Assembly: GCA_900318355.1 (NCBI GenBank)
Contig: ONKE01000065.1
Coordinates: forward strand, 1-64,000
Length of the DNA stretch: 64,000 bases
Source of the DNA: an uncultured Bacteroidales bacterium
GTDB lineage: Bacteria > Bacteroidota > Bacteroidia > Bacteroidales > UBA932
Reading direction: 5' to 3'
Position numbers and translations under genes: made by a program. Positions 34,096-43,583 of the stretch are shown piece after piece. Position 1 is the stretch's first letter, and every line of letters begins with the position of its first letter. Under the pieces are notes generated by a model. It searched no databases and was not told the origin of the DNA. It saw only the letters and a list, made by a program, of their open reading frames with translations.

Positions 34096-34562
34096 CAGTC
34101 GAGTCCGAGTTCAACCCTGGCTTCGTCCGAAAGCATGCTCTGGTCCCATGCCGGCTCGAAGACAAGTTCGATATGGCAGTCGCTTACGCCGGGGACATCT
34201 TCGACGCTGCGCTGGACTTCGGCGACAACTTCGTCGGCCATGGGGCAGGTCGGCGCGGTGAACGTCATCGTGATGGAGACGCGATGGTCCCTGTCGATGT
34301 AAAGTTCGTAGATGAGACCGAGGTCGTAGATGTTGACAGGGATCTCCGGGTCGTAAACTTGCTTGAGCGCAAGGACAACATCCGAGTAAAGTGGCGCCAG
34401 TTCGCGGGCTTCCTCAGCGCTGAGAACATCCCGTTCAGGCGAGCTTTTCGCGGGCTCTTGGCCGGACCCGACGGCATTTTCCGGATTCACGGGAGGATTT
34501 ACCGGCGTTTTTTCAGCGGTAAAATCGGGCTTTGAGATATCTGTAGGGCTATTTTGTGACAT
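34095..34562 (-). CDS. sufT: SufT-like iron-sulfur cluster assembly factor (MIP18/DUF59)
   Basis: A protein of about 155 residues. The C-terminal 100 residues form a MIP18 domain: VYDPEIPVNIYDLGLIYEL, TAPTCPMADEVVAEV with the conserved Cys, and FEPAWDQSMLSDEARVELGL. It assists maturation of Fe-S proteins. The first about 45 residues are a Pro/Ser/Glu-rich, probably disordered extension. A TTG 39 bp upstream would overlap the sufE stop (TTGA) and extend the product by 13 residues; neither start has a strong ribosome site. It is operonic with sufE and folK. Confidence 0.88.
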   Translation of the reverse strand: MSQNSPTDISKPDFTAEKTPVNPPVNPENAVGSGQEPAKSSPERDVLSAEEARELAPLYSDVVLALKQVYDPEIPVNIYDLGLIYELYIDRDHRVSITMTFTAPTCPMADEVVAEVQRSVEDVPGVSDCHIELVFEPAWDQSMLSDEARVELGLD

Positions 34563-34597
34563 TGTTTTTCGTGTAACGGATTTCGGGGCTGAAAAAT

Positions 34598-35014
34598 TCA
34601 AATTTGGGCTGCGGCGGCATTTTTTATGGTTTCGACCATCGACACCAGTCCGTTCGCCCTCGTCGGGGACAGATTTTCCTTCAGTCCGATTTCGGAGAGG
34701 AATCCGAAGTCGTCTTCGGCGATTTCCCGGGGAGTCCTTCCGGAGTACACACTGACAAGAAGGGAGATGATACCCTTCGTTATGATCGCATCGCTGTCGG
34801 CGGAGAAAACGAGCTTGCCGTCTTCAACTTTCCAGTCGAGCCACACCCGCGACTGGCAGCCCTTGATAAGATGGCTCTCGTCGCGAGCATCTTCGGGGTA
34901 GGGCGCAAGTTGCTTACCCAATTCAATAAGATATTCATACTTGTCGAGCCATTCGTCATACATGGCGAATTCTTCGACTATCTGTTGCTTTTTGTCCTGG
35001 AGACTTTCCATCAT
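34598..35014 (-). CDS. sufE: SufE-like sulfur acceptor protein
   Basis: A 138-residue SufE. The persulfide Cys lies in LIKGCQSRVWLDW, preceded by PYPEDARDESHLI, and the C-terminal part reads SPTRANGLVSMVETIK. It accepts sulfur from SufS for Fe-S cluster assembly. Its ATG overlaps the sufS stop (ATGA), with a second ATG immediately after. It is in one operon with sufS and sufT. Confidence 0.95.
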   Translation of the reverse strand: MMESLQDKKQQIVEEFAMYDEWLDKYEYLIELGKQLAPYPEDARDESHLIKGCQSRVWLDWKVEDGKLVFSADSDAIITKGIISLLVSVYSGRTPREIAEDDFGFLSEIGLKENLSPTRANGLVSMVETIKNAAAAQI

Positions 35015-36234
35015 GACAACATTTTAATTGCCCTGTCGAGCGATTTTACGAAATATTCGGCTTCCTCCATCGTGTTGTAAGGCGCCAGAGATGCCCTAAC
35101 CATGCCTGTAACGCCCATTCTGTCCATAAGCGGTTCGGCACACATCTGCCCGGAGCGAACAGCAATGCCAAGCTTGTCGAGAATAAGCGCAAGGTCCTCA
35201 TGATGAACACCTTTCACGCAGAATGAAAACACTGGGACTTTTTCAGATGTTCTATGTGGAACACCGAAAAGGGTGATTCGGTCGTCGCTTGTCAGTTTAT
35301 CGAGCAGATAAGATTTAACAGCTTCCGTCTCGTTAGCTAAAGACTTGTCGCTGAATTGTTTCAATAAATCTATGCCGGTCCTTAATGTGGGTATGGCGTT
35401 GATATTCTGCGTGCCGGCTTCGAACTTTCCGGGGAGCGGGGCATATGTGGACCCTGCAAAACTGACGGAGCCGATCATCTCGCCGCCGCCCATGTAAGGA
35501 GGCATCTGGTCGAGCCATTTTTTCTTGCCGTACAGGACTCCGGTACCGGTGGCTGCATAGCATTTATGACCGGAGAAGGCGTAGAAGTCGCAATCTGTCT
35601 TTTCTACATTAATAACCTGATGGACAATTCCTTGCGCGCCGTCGACAAGAACCGGAACCCCTTTTTCGTGAGCGATTCGGACGATTTCATCTATCGGATT
35701 AACCAGTCCGAGCACGTTGGATATATGCGCCACGGCAACCAGCTTGGTTTTGTCGTTCAAAAGGGAAGGAAGGAGGTCGACCCTGAGATGGCCGCTATCA
35801 TCAACAGGCAATACTTTGATTTCTACGTGCTTACGCTCGCAAATCAGCTGCCATGGAACGATGTTGGAATGATGTTCAGCCTCGGAGATTATAATATTAT
35901 CCCCTTCATTAAAGAAGCGCTCTCCGAAACTGCTTGCAACCAGATTGATCGAGGCAGTCGTCCCGCTTGTAAAGATGATTTCCTCCCTGGAAGAGGCTCC
36001 AATATAGTCTTTTACGGCATCGCGTGTCTTTTCAAATTCTTCGGTTGCTGCGGAAGCAAGCGAATGGACGGCGCGATGGATATTGGCATTTACATGTAAA
36101 GACAAGTGGCTCAATTGCTTAACCGTCTCGATCGGCCGCAGGGAAGTGGCAGCGTTATCGAAATAGACAAGCGGCTTGCCATAAACCTTGTCGGCAAGCG
36201 AAGGAAATTGGTTTCTTATTTCCTGATTAAGCAT
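35011..36234 (-). CDS. sufS: Cysteine desulfurase SufS
   Basis: A group II cysteine desulfurase of about 407 residues. It shows KPLVYFDNAATSLRP, the PLP lysine in FYAFSGHKCYAATGTGVLYG, and the active Cys in VRSGQMCAEPLMDRMG. It mobilises sulfur from cysteine as persulfide for SufE. I start at the ATG at 36234: the ATG at 36255 lies inside a TAnnTTTG box. First gene of the sufS-sufE-sufT-folK operon, divergent from ruvA. Confidence 0.95.
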   Translation of the reverse strand: MLNQEIRNQFPSLADKVYGKPLVYFDNAATSLRPIETVKQLSHLSLHVNANIHRAVHSLASAATEEFEKTRDAVKDYIGASSREEIIFTSGTTASINLVASSFGERFFNEGDNIIISEAEHHSNIVPWQLICERKHVEIKVLPVDDSGHLRVDLLPSLLNDKTKLVAVAHISNVLGLVNPIDEIVRIAHEKGVPVLVDGAQGIVHQVINVEKTDCDFYAFSGHKCYAATGTGVLYGKKKWLDQMPPYMGGGEMIGSVSFAGSTYAPLPGKFEAGTQNINAIPTLRTGIDLLKQFSDKSLANETEAVKSYLLDKLTSDDRITLFGVPHRTSEKVPVFSFCVKGVHHEDLALILDKLGIAVRSGQMCAEPLMDRMGVTGMVRASLAPYNTMEEAEYFVKSLDRAIKMLS

Positions 36235-36252
36235 CACAGGCGAAATAGAATG

Positions 36253-36260
36253 CAAATTTA
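36253..36260 (-). promoter_or_regulatory. sufS operon -7 box (TAAATTTG)
   Basis: TAAATTTG on the minus strand, 18 bp before the chosen sufS ATG; the placement rules out the upstream ATG at 36255. Confidence 0.55.
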
Positions 36261-36283
36261 GTAAAATAATCGCGCATTATTCT

Positions 36284-36291
36284 TACATTTG
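36284..36291 (+). promoter_or_regulatory. Candidate ruvA -7 box (TACATTTG)
   Basis: TACATTTG on the plus strand. Transcription from here would give a ruvA leader of about 165 nt that contains the whole structured repeat at 36308-36440. Confidence 0.5.
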
Positions 36292-36307
36292 CGACTGATA
36301 TATTACT

Positions 36308-36440
36308 ATAAAATAAGTTGCCTCGTTTCAGAACCTGTGGCCGCCCATGGCCTCATGAATGGGAGGGGCCCGAAAGTTTTTCAAACTTTCGGGAGGGACG
36401 AAGCGAAGCGGAGGGTTACTGAAACGAGGCAACTTATTTT
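36308..36440 (+). repeat. Structured repeat element, copy 1 (ruvA leader)
   Basis: An about 130-bp element. Outer arms 36311-36331 and 36419-36439 pair perfectly over 21 bp. The inner hairpin is 36369-36379 with 36383-36393 (11 bp). Conserved blocks shared with copy 2 lie between: CCTGTGGCCGCCCATGGCC, CATGAATGGGAGGGGCCC and GGGACGAAGCGAAGCGGAGG. A T-run follows the outer stem. The arms share no sequence with copy 2. Confidence 0.85.
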
Positions 36441-36462
36441 TTATAAAAAACCAATAATAAAG

Positions 36463-37050
36463 ATGTACGATTACATTAAAGGTGAATTAGTGGAACTTTC
36501 TCCGGCTGAAGCAGTGATCGAGTGCGGGGGAATAGGGTTTTCCGTTTTAATCTCGTTGCAGACCTATCAGATGCTGGAGGGAAAGACCCAGGCGAAAGTT
36601 TTCCTGTACCACTATCTTCGCGAAGACGATGAATTAATCTACGGCTTTGCGACCAAGGACGAAAGGGAACTGTTCAAACTCCTCATCAGCGTATCCGGAA
36701 TTGGAGTAGGTTCCGCCAGGATGATGTTGTCATCCCTGTCGGACGAGGAGATAAGAAAAGCAATCCTCTCCGAAGACGTACATCGCATCAAGAGTGTAAA
36801 GGGAATCGGCCTCAAGAGTGCCCAGAGGCTTATTCTGGAGCTAAAGGACAAGATAGTAAAGTGCGGAGGAGTAGAAGCAACCCTGCCACTTGTCGGAGCA
36901 TCAAACGCTGTCGCCGAAGAAGCGACCACAGCCCTCGTAATGCTCGGTTTCTCCAAGCCCGCCATATCAAAGGTCCTTCCGGACATAATCAAAAAGAACC
37001 CTCAAGGAAAGGTCGAAGACTACATCAAAGCCGCTCTACAAAAACTTTAA
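36463..37050 (+). CDS. ruvA: Holliday junction branch migration protein RuvA
   Basis: A 195-residue RuvA: N-terminal OB domain (MYDYIKGELVELSPAEAVIECGGIGFSVLIS), two helix-hairpin-helix motifs (LISVSGIGVGSARMML and IKSVKGIGLKSAQRLI), and domain III (AVAEEATTALVMLGFSKPAISKVL). It targets RuvB to Holliday junctions. An open frame continues upstream through the structured repeat, but the family starts at MYDYIKG. The partner ruvB lies 7 kb away on the other strand. Confidence 0.95.
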   Translation: MYDYIKGELVELSPAEAVIECGGIGFSVLISLQTYQMLEGKTQAKVFLYHYLREDDELIYGFATKDERELFKLLISVSGIGVGSARMMLSSLSDEEIRKAILSEDVHRIKSVKGIGLKSAQRLILELKDKIVKCGGVEATLPLVGASNAVAEEATTALVMLGFSKPAISKVLPDIIKKNPQGKVEDYIKAALQKL

Positions 37051-37084
37051 GGAATATCTAATAAAAAAGAAGTTACCTTTTTAA

Positions 37085-37102
37085 TTGTTCCACGTGGAAC
37101 AA
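37085..37102. other. parS-like centromere site 1
   Basis: A perfect 18-bp palindrome, TTGTTCCACGTGGAACAA, in the gap between the convergent ruvA and mnmG genes. It matches the universal parS consensus recognised by ParB (TGTTNCACGTGAAACA) with one symmetric change. Confidence 0.8.
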
Positions 37103-37103
37103 A

Positions 37104-39023
37104 TTATCGCTTAAAGTAAACGAGAAGAACGGAAATATCTGCGGGAGAAACGCCGGATATACGAGAGGCCTGGCCGATGGTAAGGGGATGATAGAGGGTT
37201 AATTTTTGCCTGCATTCGATAGTTAAACCCTGAACCTTTGAATAATCAAAGTTCTCAGGAATCTTCAAATCATCGAGCCTGGATATCTTAGAGGCCGCTT
37301 TTTGCTCCCTGTCAAGATAACCCGCATACTTTATCTGGATCTCAGCAGAAGTAAATACTTCCGACAAATACAAGTCCTTGTAAGAATCTTCTATACCTTC
37401 GCAAAGAATATCCTCGGAAATAATAGATTTTGTTCCACGTGGAACAAAATTAACAATTTCCTGATAAGACACGTCCGGGCGGGCAATAATATCGGAAAGA
37501 ACTTTTGTCTCTTTAACAGGCTCCAGAGCCTTATTTTCAAGGTAAGGATTGACTGAAGCAGGTTTAATCTTAACCGAGAAAGCGAAATCCATCAACTGAG
37601 AAACCTTCTCGTATTTCCTGCAAGTATAGGAATATCTGGCTTCGTCGGCAAGACCAATCGAATATGAAAGTGAAGTCAAACGCTCGTCGGCGTTATCCTG
37701 CCTTAACAATATCCTGTATTCCGCGCGGGAGGTAAACATGCGGTAAGGCTCATCGACACCCTTTGTGATCAGATCATCTATGAGAACTCCTATATAAGCC
37801 TGATCACGACGAAGGATAAACGGCTCCTTGTCATTAATGGAAAGATGGGCGTTTATACCTGCCATCAAACCTTGTGCAGCGGCTTCTTCGTAGCCGGTAG
37901 TACCATTCACCTGACCAGCCAAAAACAGGCCCTCAACCACTCTGGAGGCAAGATTAGGATATAACTGGACAGGATCGAAATAGTCGTACTCTACGGCATA
38001 GGCAGGCTTGAAAATCTTTACATTTTCAAAGCCGTCTATCTGCTTCAGCGCTGAAAGCTGGACTTCAAGCGGAAGCGAAGAAGAAAATCCCTGAAGATAA
38101 TAGTCGAATCCACCCAGTCTTTGAGGCTCGAGAAACAGCTGATGGGAGTCCTTATCAGAGAAAGTCCGCAGTTTATCCTCAATGCTGGGGCAGTAACGAG
38201 GACCCTTACCATGGATCTTGCCTGTGAAAAGAGGCGACTTGTCGAAACCTTCGCGAAGGACCTGGTGGACTCTCTCATTGGTATGGAATATATAGCAAGG
38301 CAGCTGAGCAGAATCACCCTGAACCCTTGACAAAACAGGCAGGAAAGAGAACTTATCCGGCTGATTATCACCTATTTGAGTAATAGATTTAGAAAGGTCG
38401 ACAGAACGAATATCAATACGCGGAGGGGTGCCAGTCTTCATCCTGGCGCTACGAATTCCGAGCGAAACCAACTGATCCGTAAGCCCATAGGAGGAAAGCT
38501 CGCCAATGCGACCGCCCTCGAACTGATTTTCACCGATAAAAAGCTTACCCGAAAGGAAAGTGCCGGCAGTAAGGACTACAGCCTTGGAATGAAAAGTAGC
38601 TCCTGTACGCGTTGAAACGCCTACAACGCGATTGCCTTCGAACAAAAAAGAAGAGGCAATATCAACGTAAATATCTATGTTAGAATTACTTTGAAGGATT
38701 TTAAGCCACTCTTTCGAATAGAGGGACTTGTCGCACTGAGCCCTGGGACTCCACATGGCAGGACCCTTGGACTTATTGAGCATCCTGAATTGAAGAGTAG
38801 TCCTGTCAGTAACGATGGCAGAATAACCTCCCAAAGCATCTATTTCCCTGACAATCTGACCTTTAGCTATGCCGCCAACTGCCGGATTACAAGACATCTT
38901 GGCAAGGGAATGCATATCCATGGTGATGAGAAGGACATGCGAACCCAGGGATGCAGCAGCTGAAGCAGCCTCGCAACCTGCGTGTCCGCCACCAATCACA
39001 ATCACATCGTAGCGTGGAAACAT
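37104..39023 (-). CDS. mnmG: tRNA uridine-5-carboxymethylaminomethyl modification enzyme MnmG (GidA)
   Basis: A 639-residue FAD protein. N-terminal FAD-binding motif [20 protein letters not shown]; signatures [25 protein letters not shown] and [17 protein letters not shown]. With MnmE it modifies wobble uridine 34 of certain tRNAs. A second parS-like palindrome lies inside the gene at about codon 528, encoding NFVPRGTKS. ybeY is directly upstream (3 bp gap), so the pair is probably cotranscribed. Confidence 0.97.
   Translation of the reverse strand: MFPRYDVIVIGGGHAGCEAASAAASLGSHVLLITMDMHSLAKMSCNPAVGGIAKGQIVREIDALGGYSAIVTDRTTLQFRMLNKSKGPAMWSPRAQCDKSLYSKEWLKILQSNSNIDIYVDIASSFLFEGNRVVGVSTRTGATFHSKAVVLTAGTFLSGKLFIGENQFEGGRIGELSSYGLTDQLVSLGIRSARMKTGTPPRIDIRSVDLSKSITQIGDNQPDKFSFLPVLSRVQGDSAQLPCYIFHTNERVHQVLREGFDKSPLFTGKIHGKGPRYCPSIEDKLRTFSDKDSHQLFLEPQRLGGFDYYLQGFSSSLPLEVQLSALKQIDGFENVKIFKPAYAVEYDYFDPVQLYPNLASRVVEGLFLAGQVNGTTGYEEAAAQGLMAGINAHLSINDKEPFILRRDQAYIGVLIDDLITKGVDEPYRMFTSRAEYRILLRQDNADERLTSLSYSIGLADEARYSYTCRKYEKVSQLMDFAFSVKIKPASVNPYLENKALEPVKETKVLSDIIARPDVSYQEIVNFVPRGTKSIISEDILCEGIEDSYKDLYLSEVFTSAEIQIKYAGYLDREQKAASKISRLDDLKIPENFDYSKVQGLTIECRQKLTLYHPLTIGQASRISGVSPADISVLLVYFKR
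37427..37450. other. parS-like centromere site 2 (inside mnmG)
   Basis: The same 16-mer TGTTCCACGTGGAACA (37431-37446), here extended to a perfect 24-bp palindrome by flanking ATTT and AAAT. It is embedded in coding sequence 345 bp from site 1. Confidence 0.8.
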
Positions 39024-39026
39024 AGC

Positions 39027-39446
39027 CTAAAAATGACTGCGGATATCGAGGTAATAATTCTCCTTTTGACGCATAACCTTCTGCTGCTCAGGCGTATGGT
39101 CGTCATAACCGATAAGGTGGAGAAGTCCGTGAACCATGACCCTGTTAAGTTCTTCCTCGAATGTGGAACCATAGGTCAGGGCATTTTCACGGACAGTATC
39201 GACGCTGATAAAAAGGTCGCCGGAAAGGACGTTGCCTTCGCAGTAATCGAAGGTTATAACGTCTGTGTAGTAGTCGTGGCCGAGATACTTAATATTGATG
39301 TCGAGAATATACGGATCCGAACAAAAAATGATGCTGATATCGCCAAGACGCTTGATTTCACTCTCAGCGACAAGCTTAAGCCATTGATTATTAACTCTTC
39401 TACCCTTAAATGAGAAATCCGTATCCTCGAAGCAATATTGTATCAT
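39027..39446 (-). CDS. ybeY: Endoribonuclease YbeY
   Basis: A 139-residue metalloprotein with the zinc motif VMVHGLLHLIGYDDHTPEQQ and the preceding TDVITFDYCEGNVLSGDLFIS. It acts in 16S rRNA maturation and ribosome quality control. It starts 11 bp after a likely transcription start and is followed by mnmG. Confidence 0.95.
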   Translation of the reverse strand: MIQYCFEDTDFSFKGRRVNNQWLKLVAESEIKRLGDISIIFCSDPYILDINIKYLGHDYYTDVITFDYCEGNVLSGDLFISVDTVRENALTYGSTFEEELNRVMVHGLLHLIGYDDHTPEQQKVMRQKENYYLDIRSHF

Positions 39447-39462
39447 AGCAGAATAATTTCTG

Positions 39463-39492
39463 CAAATCTACAACAAAAAATACGTACCTTTG
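39463..39492. promoter_or_regulatory. Divergent -7 boxes for ybeY-mnmG (minus) and hflX (plus)
   Basis: TAGATTTG on the minus strand (39470-39463) points to ybeY; TACCTTTG on the plus strand (39485-39492) points to hflX, whose ATG is 18 bp on. The two -7 boxes are only 14 bp apart, so the promoters overlap and probably exclude one another. Confidence 0.5.
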
Positions 39493-39510
39493 CGGTCCTG
39501 AGTAGAAAAA

Positions 39511-40692
39511 ATGGAAATTAAAGAAGAAAAAGCTGTCTTTATCGGACTTATAAAAAGCGGCGAAAACGAGAGGAAAATCAAGGAATACCTCGATGAACTC
39601 GAATTTCTCGCCGAAACCGCCGGCGTGCATGGTGACAGGAAGTTTATCCAGAAAATGGACCAACCTCTCAACAGCACCTACATCGGGTCTGGAAAACTCG
39701 AAGAAATTGCCTCCTACTGCGAAGAAAACGGCATTGAATACGCCATTTTCGATGACGAACTCACCGGAATGCAGCAAAGGAATATCGAAAAGGTAATAAA
39801 GTGCAGCAAAGTTATCGACAGGACAAGTCTCATCCTGGAAATATTCGCCCAGAGGGCTAAAACCTCATATGCGAAAATGCAGGTGGAACTTGCCAGGTAC
39901 AACTATATGCTTCCCCGCCTTGCCGGCATGTGGACACACCTTGAAAGGCAGCGAGGCGGCATGGGCACCAGAGGCGGTATGGGTGAAACCCAGATAGAAG
40001 TCGACCGGCGAATAGTCAAGGAAAGAATAAGCCGCCTTAAAACACAACTAAGGCAGGTTGACAGGCAGATGGCAACACAAAGAGGCAACCGCGGAAGCCT
40101 GGTAAGGCTGGCCCTGGTGGGATACACCAACGTCGGAAAAAGCACCCTGATGAACCTGCTTGCAAAATCGGACGTCTTCGCCGAAAACAAACTCTTCGCC
40201 ACGCTCGACACCACGGTAAGGAAAGTAGTCATCGAAAACGTACCATTCCTTCTTAGCGACACCGTCGGCTTCATCAGGAAACTTCCCACCCAACTAATCG
40301 AAGCTTTCAAAAGCACTCTGGACGAAGTAAGGGAGGCAGATATCCTGGTCCATGTAGTCGATATTTCGGCTCCGGATTTCGAAGAGCAAATGAGCGTCGT
40401 TGAAAAAACGCTGCAGGAAATCGGAGCAGGGAACAAGCCGGTTTATGTCGTCTTCAACAAAATAGACGCCTACAGTTGGAAAGAGTACGACGAGTTCTCA
40501 CTCGAGCCGAAAACCAAGGAAAACAGGACCCTCGAAGAGCTTAAAAACAGCTGGATCGCGCAGGAAAAAACGCCCTGTATTTTCATCTCGGCAAAGAACA
40601 AGACAGGACTGCCTAAACTTCGCAACGACCTCTATAAGATGGTAGCGGAAATCCAAGCTGGAAGGTATCCATTCAATAATTTCCTTTGGTAA
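39511..40692 (+). CDS. hflX: Ribosome-associated GTPase HflX
   Basis: A 393-residue GTPase. N-terminal HflX domain (IGSGKLEEIASYCEENGIEYAIFDDELTG), coiled-coil linker with RGGMGTRGGMGETQIEVDRR, G1 LVGYTNVGKSTLMN, G3 DTVGFIRKLP, G4 FNKIDA. It splits stalled or stressed 70S ribosomes. It is monocistronic with a strong hairpin after it. Confidence 0.96.
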   Translation: MEIKEEKAVFIGLIKSGENERKIKEYLDELEFLAETAGVHGDRKFIQKMDQPLNSTYIGSGKLEEIASYCEENGIEYAIFDDELTGMQQRNIEKVIKCSKVIDRTSLILEIFAQRAKTSYAKMQVELARYNYMLPRLAGMWTHLERQRGGMGTRGGMGETQIEVDRRIVKERISRLKTQLRQVDRQMATQRGNRGSLVRLALVGYTNVGKSTLMNLLAKSDVFAENKLFATLDTTVRKVVIENVPFLLSDTVGFIRKLPTQLIEAFKSTLDEVREADILVHVVDISAPDFEEQMSVVEKTLQEIGAGNKPVYVVFNKIDAYSWKEYDEFSLEPKTKENRTLEELKNSWIAQEKTPCIFISAKNKTGLPKLRNDLYKMVAEIQAGRYPFNNFLW

Positions 40693-40719
40693 TAAAATAA
40701 AAATTAAATTAATAAAAAT

Positions 40720-40749
40720 TTACACCAGCCCTAAAAAGAGCTGGTGTAA
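40720..40749. terminator. Bidirectional terminator between hflX and frdB
   Basis: TTACACCAGC (40720-40729) pairs with GCTGGTGTAA (40740-40749) around an A-rich 10-nt loop, flanked by A/T runs on both sides. It separates two converging genes. Confidence 0.8.
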
Positions 40750-40771
40750 TTTGTAAACCTGCGTCTTACAA

Positions 40772-41551
40772 CTACTCGCTGAAGCGAGCTTTCAGGTATT
40801 CGCGGTTCAGACGGGCGATGTGATCGACGGAGATACCCTTAGGGCATTCCATTTCACAGGCGCGGGTGTTGGTGCAGTTACCGAATCCGAGTTCGTCCAT
40901 CTTGGCGACCATGGCGCGGGCGCGACGTGCAGCCTCGGGCTTTCCCTGGGGAAGAAGCGCGAGCGAGCTGACGCGGGCTGCGACAAACAGCATAGCCGAG
41001 CCGTTCTTGCAAGTTGCAACGCAGGCACCACAACCGACGCAGGCGGCAGCATCCATACTCTTCTCGGCGTTGTCGTGAGGAATAAGGATATTGTTGGCAT
41101 CCTGGGCGGAACCGGTGCGGACGGAGATGAAGCCGCCGGCCTGGAGAATCTTGTCGAAAGCGGAACGGTCCACCACCAGATCCTTGATCACGGGGAAACC
41201 GTTGCTGCGCCAAGGCTCCACGGTGATGGTGGCACCATCCTTAAAATGACGCATAAACAACTGACAGGTAGTCACATGATCGTCCGGACCATGGGCACGG
41301 CCGTCAATATAGAGCGAACAGGCACCACAGATACCTTCGCGGCAGTCATGGTCAAAAGAGACGGGACCGCTGGACTTGCAACCCTTGTCGACTGCAACGG
41401 GATCGCAACCTTCCCTGATGAGCTGCTCATTGAGGATGTCGAGCATCTCGAGGAAAGAAGCATCTTCCTCAATACCAGAAATATGATAAGTCTCAAAGTG
41501 TCCTTTTGACTTGGCGTTCTTCTGACGCCATATCTTAAGATTGAATTCCAT
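40772..41551 (-). CDS. frdB: Fumarate reductase/succinate dehydrogenase iron-sulfur subunit
   Basis: A 259-residue protein with the [2Fe-2S] Cys set in [22 protein letters not shown] and the ferredoxin-type sets [17 protein letters not shown] and [16 protein letters not shown]. It passes electrons between the flavoprotein and the quinone pool or cytochrome b. It is 5 bp downstream of frdA. In Bacteroidota this enzyme usually works as a fumarate reductase in anaerobic respiration. Confidence 0.95.
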   Translation of the reverse strand: MEFNLKIWRQKNAKSKGHFETYHISGIEEDASFLEMLDILNEQLIREGCDPVAVDKGCKSSGPVSFDHDCREGICGACSLYIDGRAHGPDDHVTTCQLFMRHFKDGATITVEPWRSNGFPVIKDLVVDRSAFDKILQAGGFISVRTGSAQDANNILIPHDNAEKSMDAAACVGCGACVATCKNGSAMLFVAARVSSLALLPQGKPEAARRARAMVAKMDELGFGNCTNTRACEMECPKGISVDHIARLNREYLKARFSE

Positions 41552-41556
41552 AATCC

Positions 41557-43503
41557 TTAGTCTTTATAATTTCTGGTCTTGACTTCAATAAACTCGTACT
41601 TGAGAGGCTCCTTGTGGAGTTCGGGCTCCACATCTTCGCCCTTGTATTCCCAAGCGGCAACATACATGTAGTTCTTATCGTCCCTCTTGGCCTCGCCCTC
41701 TTCGGTCTGGCTTTCCGTGCGGAAGTGACCACCGCAGGATTCCTTGCGGTTAAGGGCGTCGCGGGCCATGAGTTCGCCGATTTCAAGGAAGTCGGCAAGG
41801 CGGAGAGCCTTTTCGAGCTCCTGATTGAACTGACCGTTCTCGCCGGGAACGCAGACGTCGCTCCAGAATTCTTTCTTGAGAGCCTTGATTTCGGAAATGG
41901 CCTTCTTCAGACCTTCCTCGTCACGGGCCATACCCACATATTCCCACATGATGTGTCCGAGCTTCTTGTGGAGGGAATCGACGGTCTGCTTGCCCTTGAT
42001 GGCGAACAGCTTGTCGATCTTGGCCTTGACAGCTTTTTCAGCCTCCTCGAACTCGGGGGCGTTGGTGTCGGTCTTAGGCTCGGCGAATTTATGCGAGAGA
42101 TAGTCTCCGATAGTGACAGGCAGGATGAAGTAGCCGTCGGCCAGACCCTGCATGAGGGCGGAAGCACCGAGACGGTTGCCGCCATGGTCGGAGAAATTGG
42201 CCTCACCGATAGCGTAGAGACCGGGAATGGTGGTCTGGAGATCGTAATCGACCCAGATACCGCCCATGGTATAGTGGATAGCCGGATAAATCATCATAGG
42301 CTCCTCCCAAGGGGAAGAAGCGGTGATTTTCTCGTACATCTCGAAGAGGTTGCCATAGCGCTCGGCGACCCTCTGGTGACCAAGCCTCTTGATGGCGTCG
42401 GCGAAATCCAGGAAAACGGCAAGACCGGTCTCATTTACGCCAAAACCGGCATCGCAACGCTCCTTGGCGGCGCGGGATGCAACGTCACGGGGAACGAGGT
42501 TGCCGAATGCGGGATAACGGCGCTCCAGATAGTAATCGCGGTCTTCCTCGGGGATCTGGGAAGGCTTGATCTGATGCTTGCGAAGCTTCTCGACATCTTC
42601 CTTCTTCTTCGGAACCCAGATACGGCCGTCGTTACGGAGCGACTCGCTCATAAGGGTCAGCTTGCACTGCTGGTCGCCGTGGACGGGAATACAGGTAGGA
42701 TGGATCTGTGCAAAGCAAGGGTTGGCGAAATAGGCGCCCTTCTTATAGCACTGCCATGCCGCCGAACCGTTGCTGTTCATGGCGTTGGTGGAAAGGAAAT
42801 AGGTGTTTCCATATCCGCCGGTGGCGATGACTACGGCGTGGGCGCCGAAACGCTCGAGCTCGCCAGTCACAAGGTTGCGGGCGATGATACCCTTGGCCTG
42901 TCCGTTGATAACCACCAGATCCACCATTTCATGGCGAGGATAGCTCTTGACGGTACCTGCCGCAATCTCCTTGTTCAGAGATGCATAGGCACCAAGAAGA
43001 AGCTGCTGTCCGGTTTGTCCGCGGGCGTAGAAAGTACGGCTCACCTGCACGCCGCCGAAGGAACGGTTGGCAAGATAGCCGCCATACTCGCGGGCGAAAG
43101 GAATGCCCTGCGCGACGCACTGGTCGATGATTGAAGCACTGACCTCGGCAAGACGGTAGACATTAGCCTCACGGGCACGGTAGTCGCCGCCTTTGATAGT
43201 GTCGTAGAACAGGCGGTAGACGGAGTCGTTGTCGTTCTGGTAGTTCTTCGCTGCATTGATACCGCCCTGGGCGGCAATCGAGTGTGCACGGCGCGGAGAA
43301 TCGCTGATACAGAAAATCTTGACGTTGTAACCAAGCTCACCCAGGGAAGCGGCTGCAGACGCTCCTCCGAGGCCGGTACCGACGACGATGATTTCCAGTT
43401 TCCGCTTGTTGTTAGGACTCACAAGACGGATTTCCGATTTACGTCTGGTCCATTTCTCAGCCAGAGGTCCGTCAGGAATCTTGGAATTAAGTTTATCGGC
43501 CAT
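41557..43503 (-). CDS. frdA: Fumarate reductase/succinate dehydrogenase flavoprotein subunit
   Basis: A 648-residue flavoprotein: FAD motif [21 protein letters not shown], covalent-FAD His region [14 protein letters not shown], active site [13 protein letters not shown] segment and [20 protein letters not shown]. It interconverts fumarate and succinate. The usual Bacteroidota order is cytochrome b (frdC), frdA, frdB, but no frdC is found upstream; instead there is a structured repeat and ruvB. The membrane subunit must be elsewhere or missing. Confidence 0.95.
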   Translation of the reverse strand: MADKLNSKIPDGPLAEKWTRRKSEIRLVSPNNKRKLEIIVVGTGLGGASAAASLGELGYNVKIFCISDSPRRAHSIAAQGGINAAKNYQNDNDSVYRLFYDTIKGGDYRAREANVYRLAEVSASIIDQCVAQGIPFAREYGGYLANRSFGGVQVSRTFYARGQTGQQLLLGAYASLNKEIAAGTVKSYPRHEMVDLVVINGQAKGIIARNLVTGELERFGAHAVVIATGGYGNTYFLSTNAMNSNGSAAWQCYKKGAYFANPCFAQIHPTCIPVHGDQQCKLTLMSESLRNDGRIWVPKKKEDVEKLRKHQIKPSQIPEEDRDYYLERRYPAFGNLVPRDVASRAAKERCDAGFGVNETGLAVFLDFADAIKRLGHQRVAERYGNLFEMYEKITASSPWEEPMMIYPAIHYTMGGIWVDYDLQTTIPGLYAIGEANFSDHGGNRLGASALMQGLADGYFILPVTIGDYLSHKFAEPKTDTNAPEFEEAEKAVKAKIDKLFAIKGKQTVDSLHKKLGHIMWEYVGMARDEEGLKKAISEIKALKKEFWSDVCVPGENGQFNQELEKALRLADFLEIGELMARDALNRKESCGGHFRTESQTEEGEAKRDDKNYMYVAAWEYKGEDVEPELHKEPLKYEFIEVKTRNYKD

Positions 43504-43541
43504 ATAAATTTAATTAGAATATGATGTTTCCAAATATTCTG

Positions 43542-43572
43542 CAATTTTAGCCATTTTTCGCCTAAACTGCAA
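43542..43572 (-). promoter_or_regulatory. Candidate frdA promoter (TTG-N20-TAAAATTG)
   Basis: On the minus strand TTG (43572-43570), a 20-bp spacer and TAAAATTG (43549-43542), one mismatch to TAnnTTTG, 38 bp before the frdA ATG. Confidence 0.4.
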
Positions 43573-43583
43573 CTATGTAAGAT

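Noticed and set aside
36289..36462. N-terminal extension of ruvA through the structured repeat
   Set aside because: The frame is open by chance across the hairpin; RuvA starts at MYDYIKG and the extension consists of translated repeat arms.
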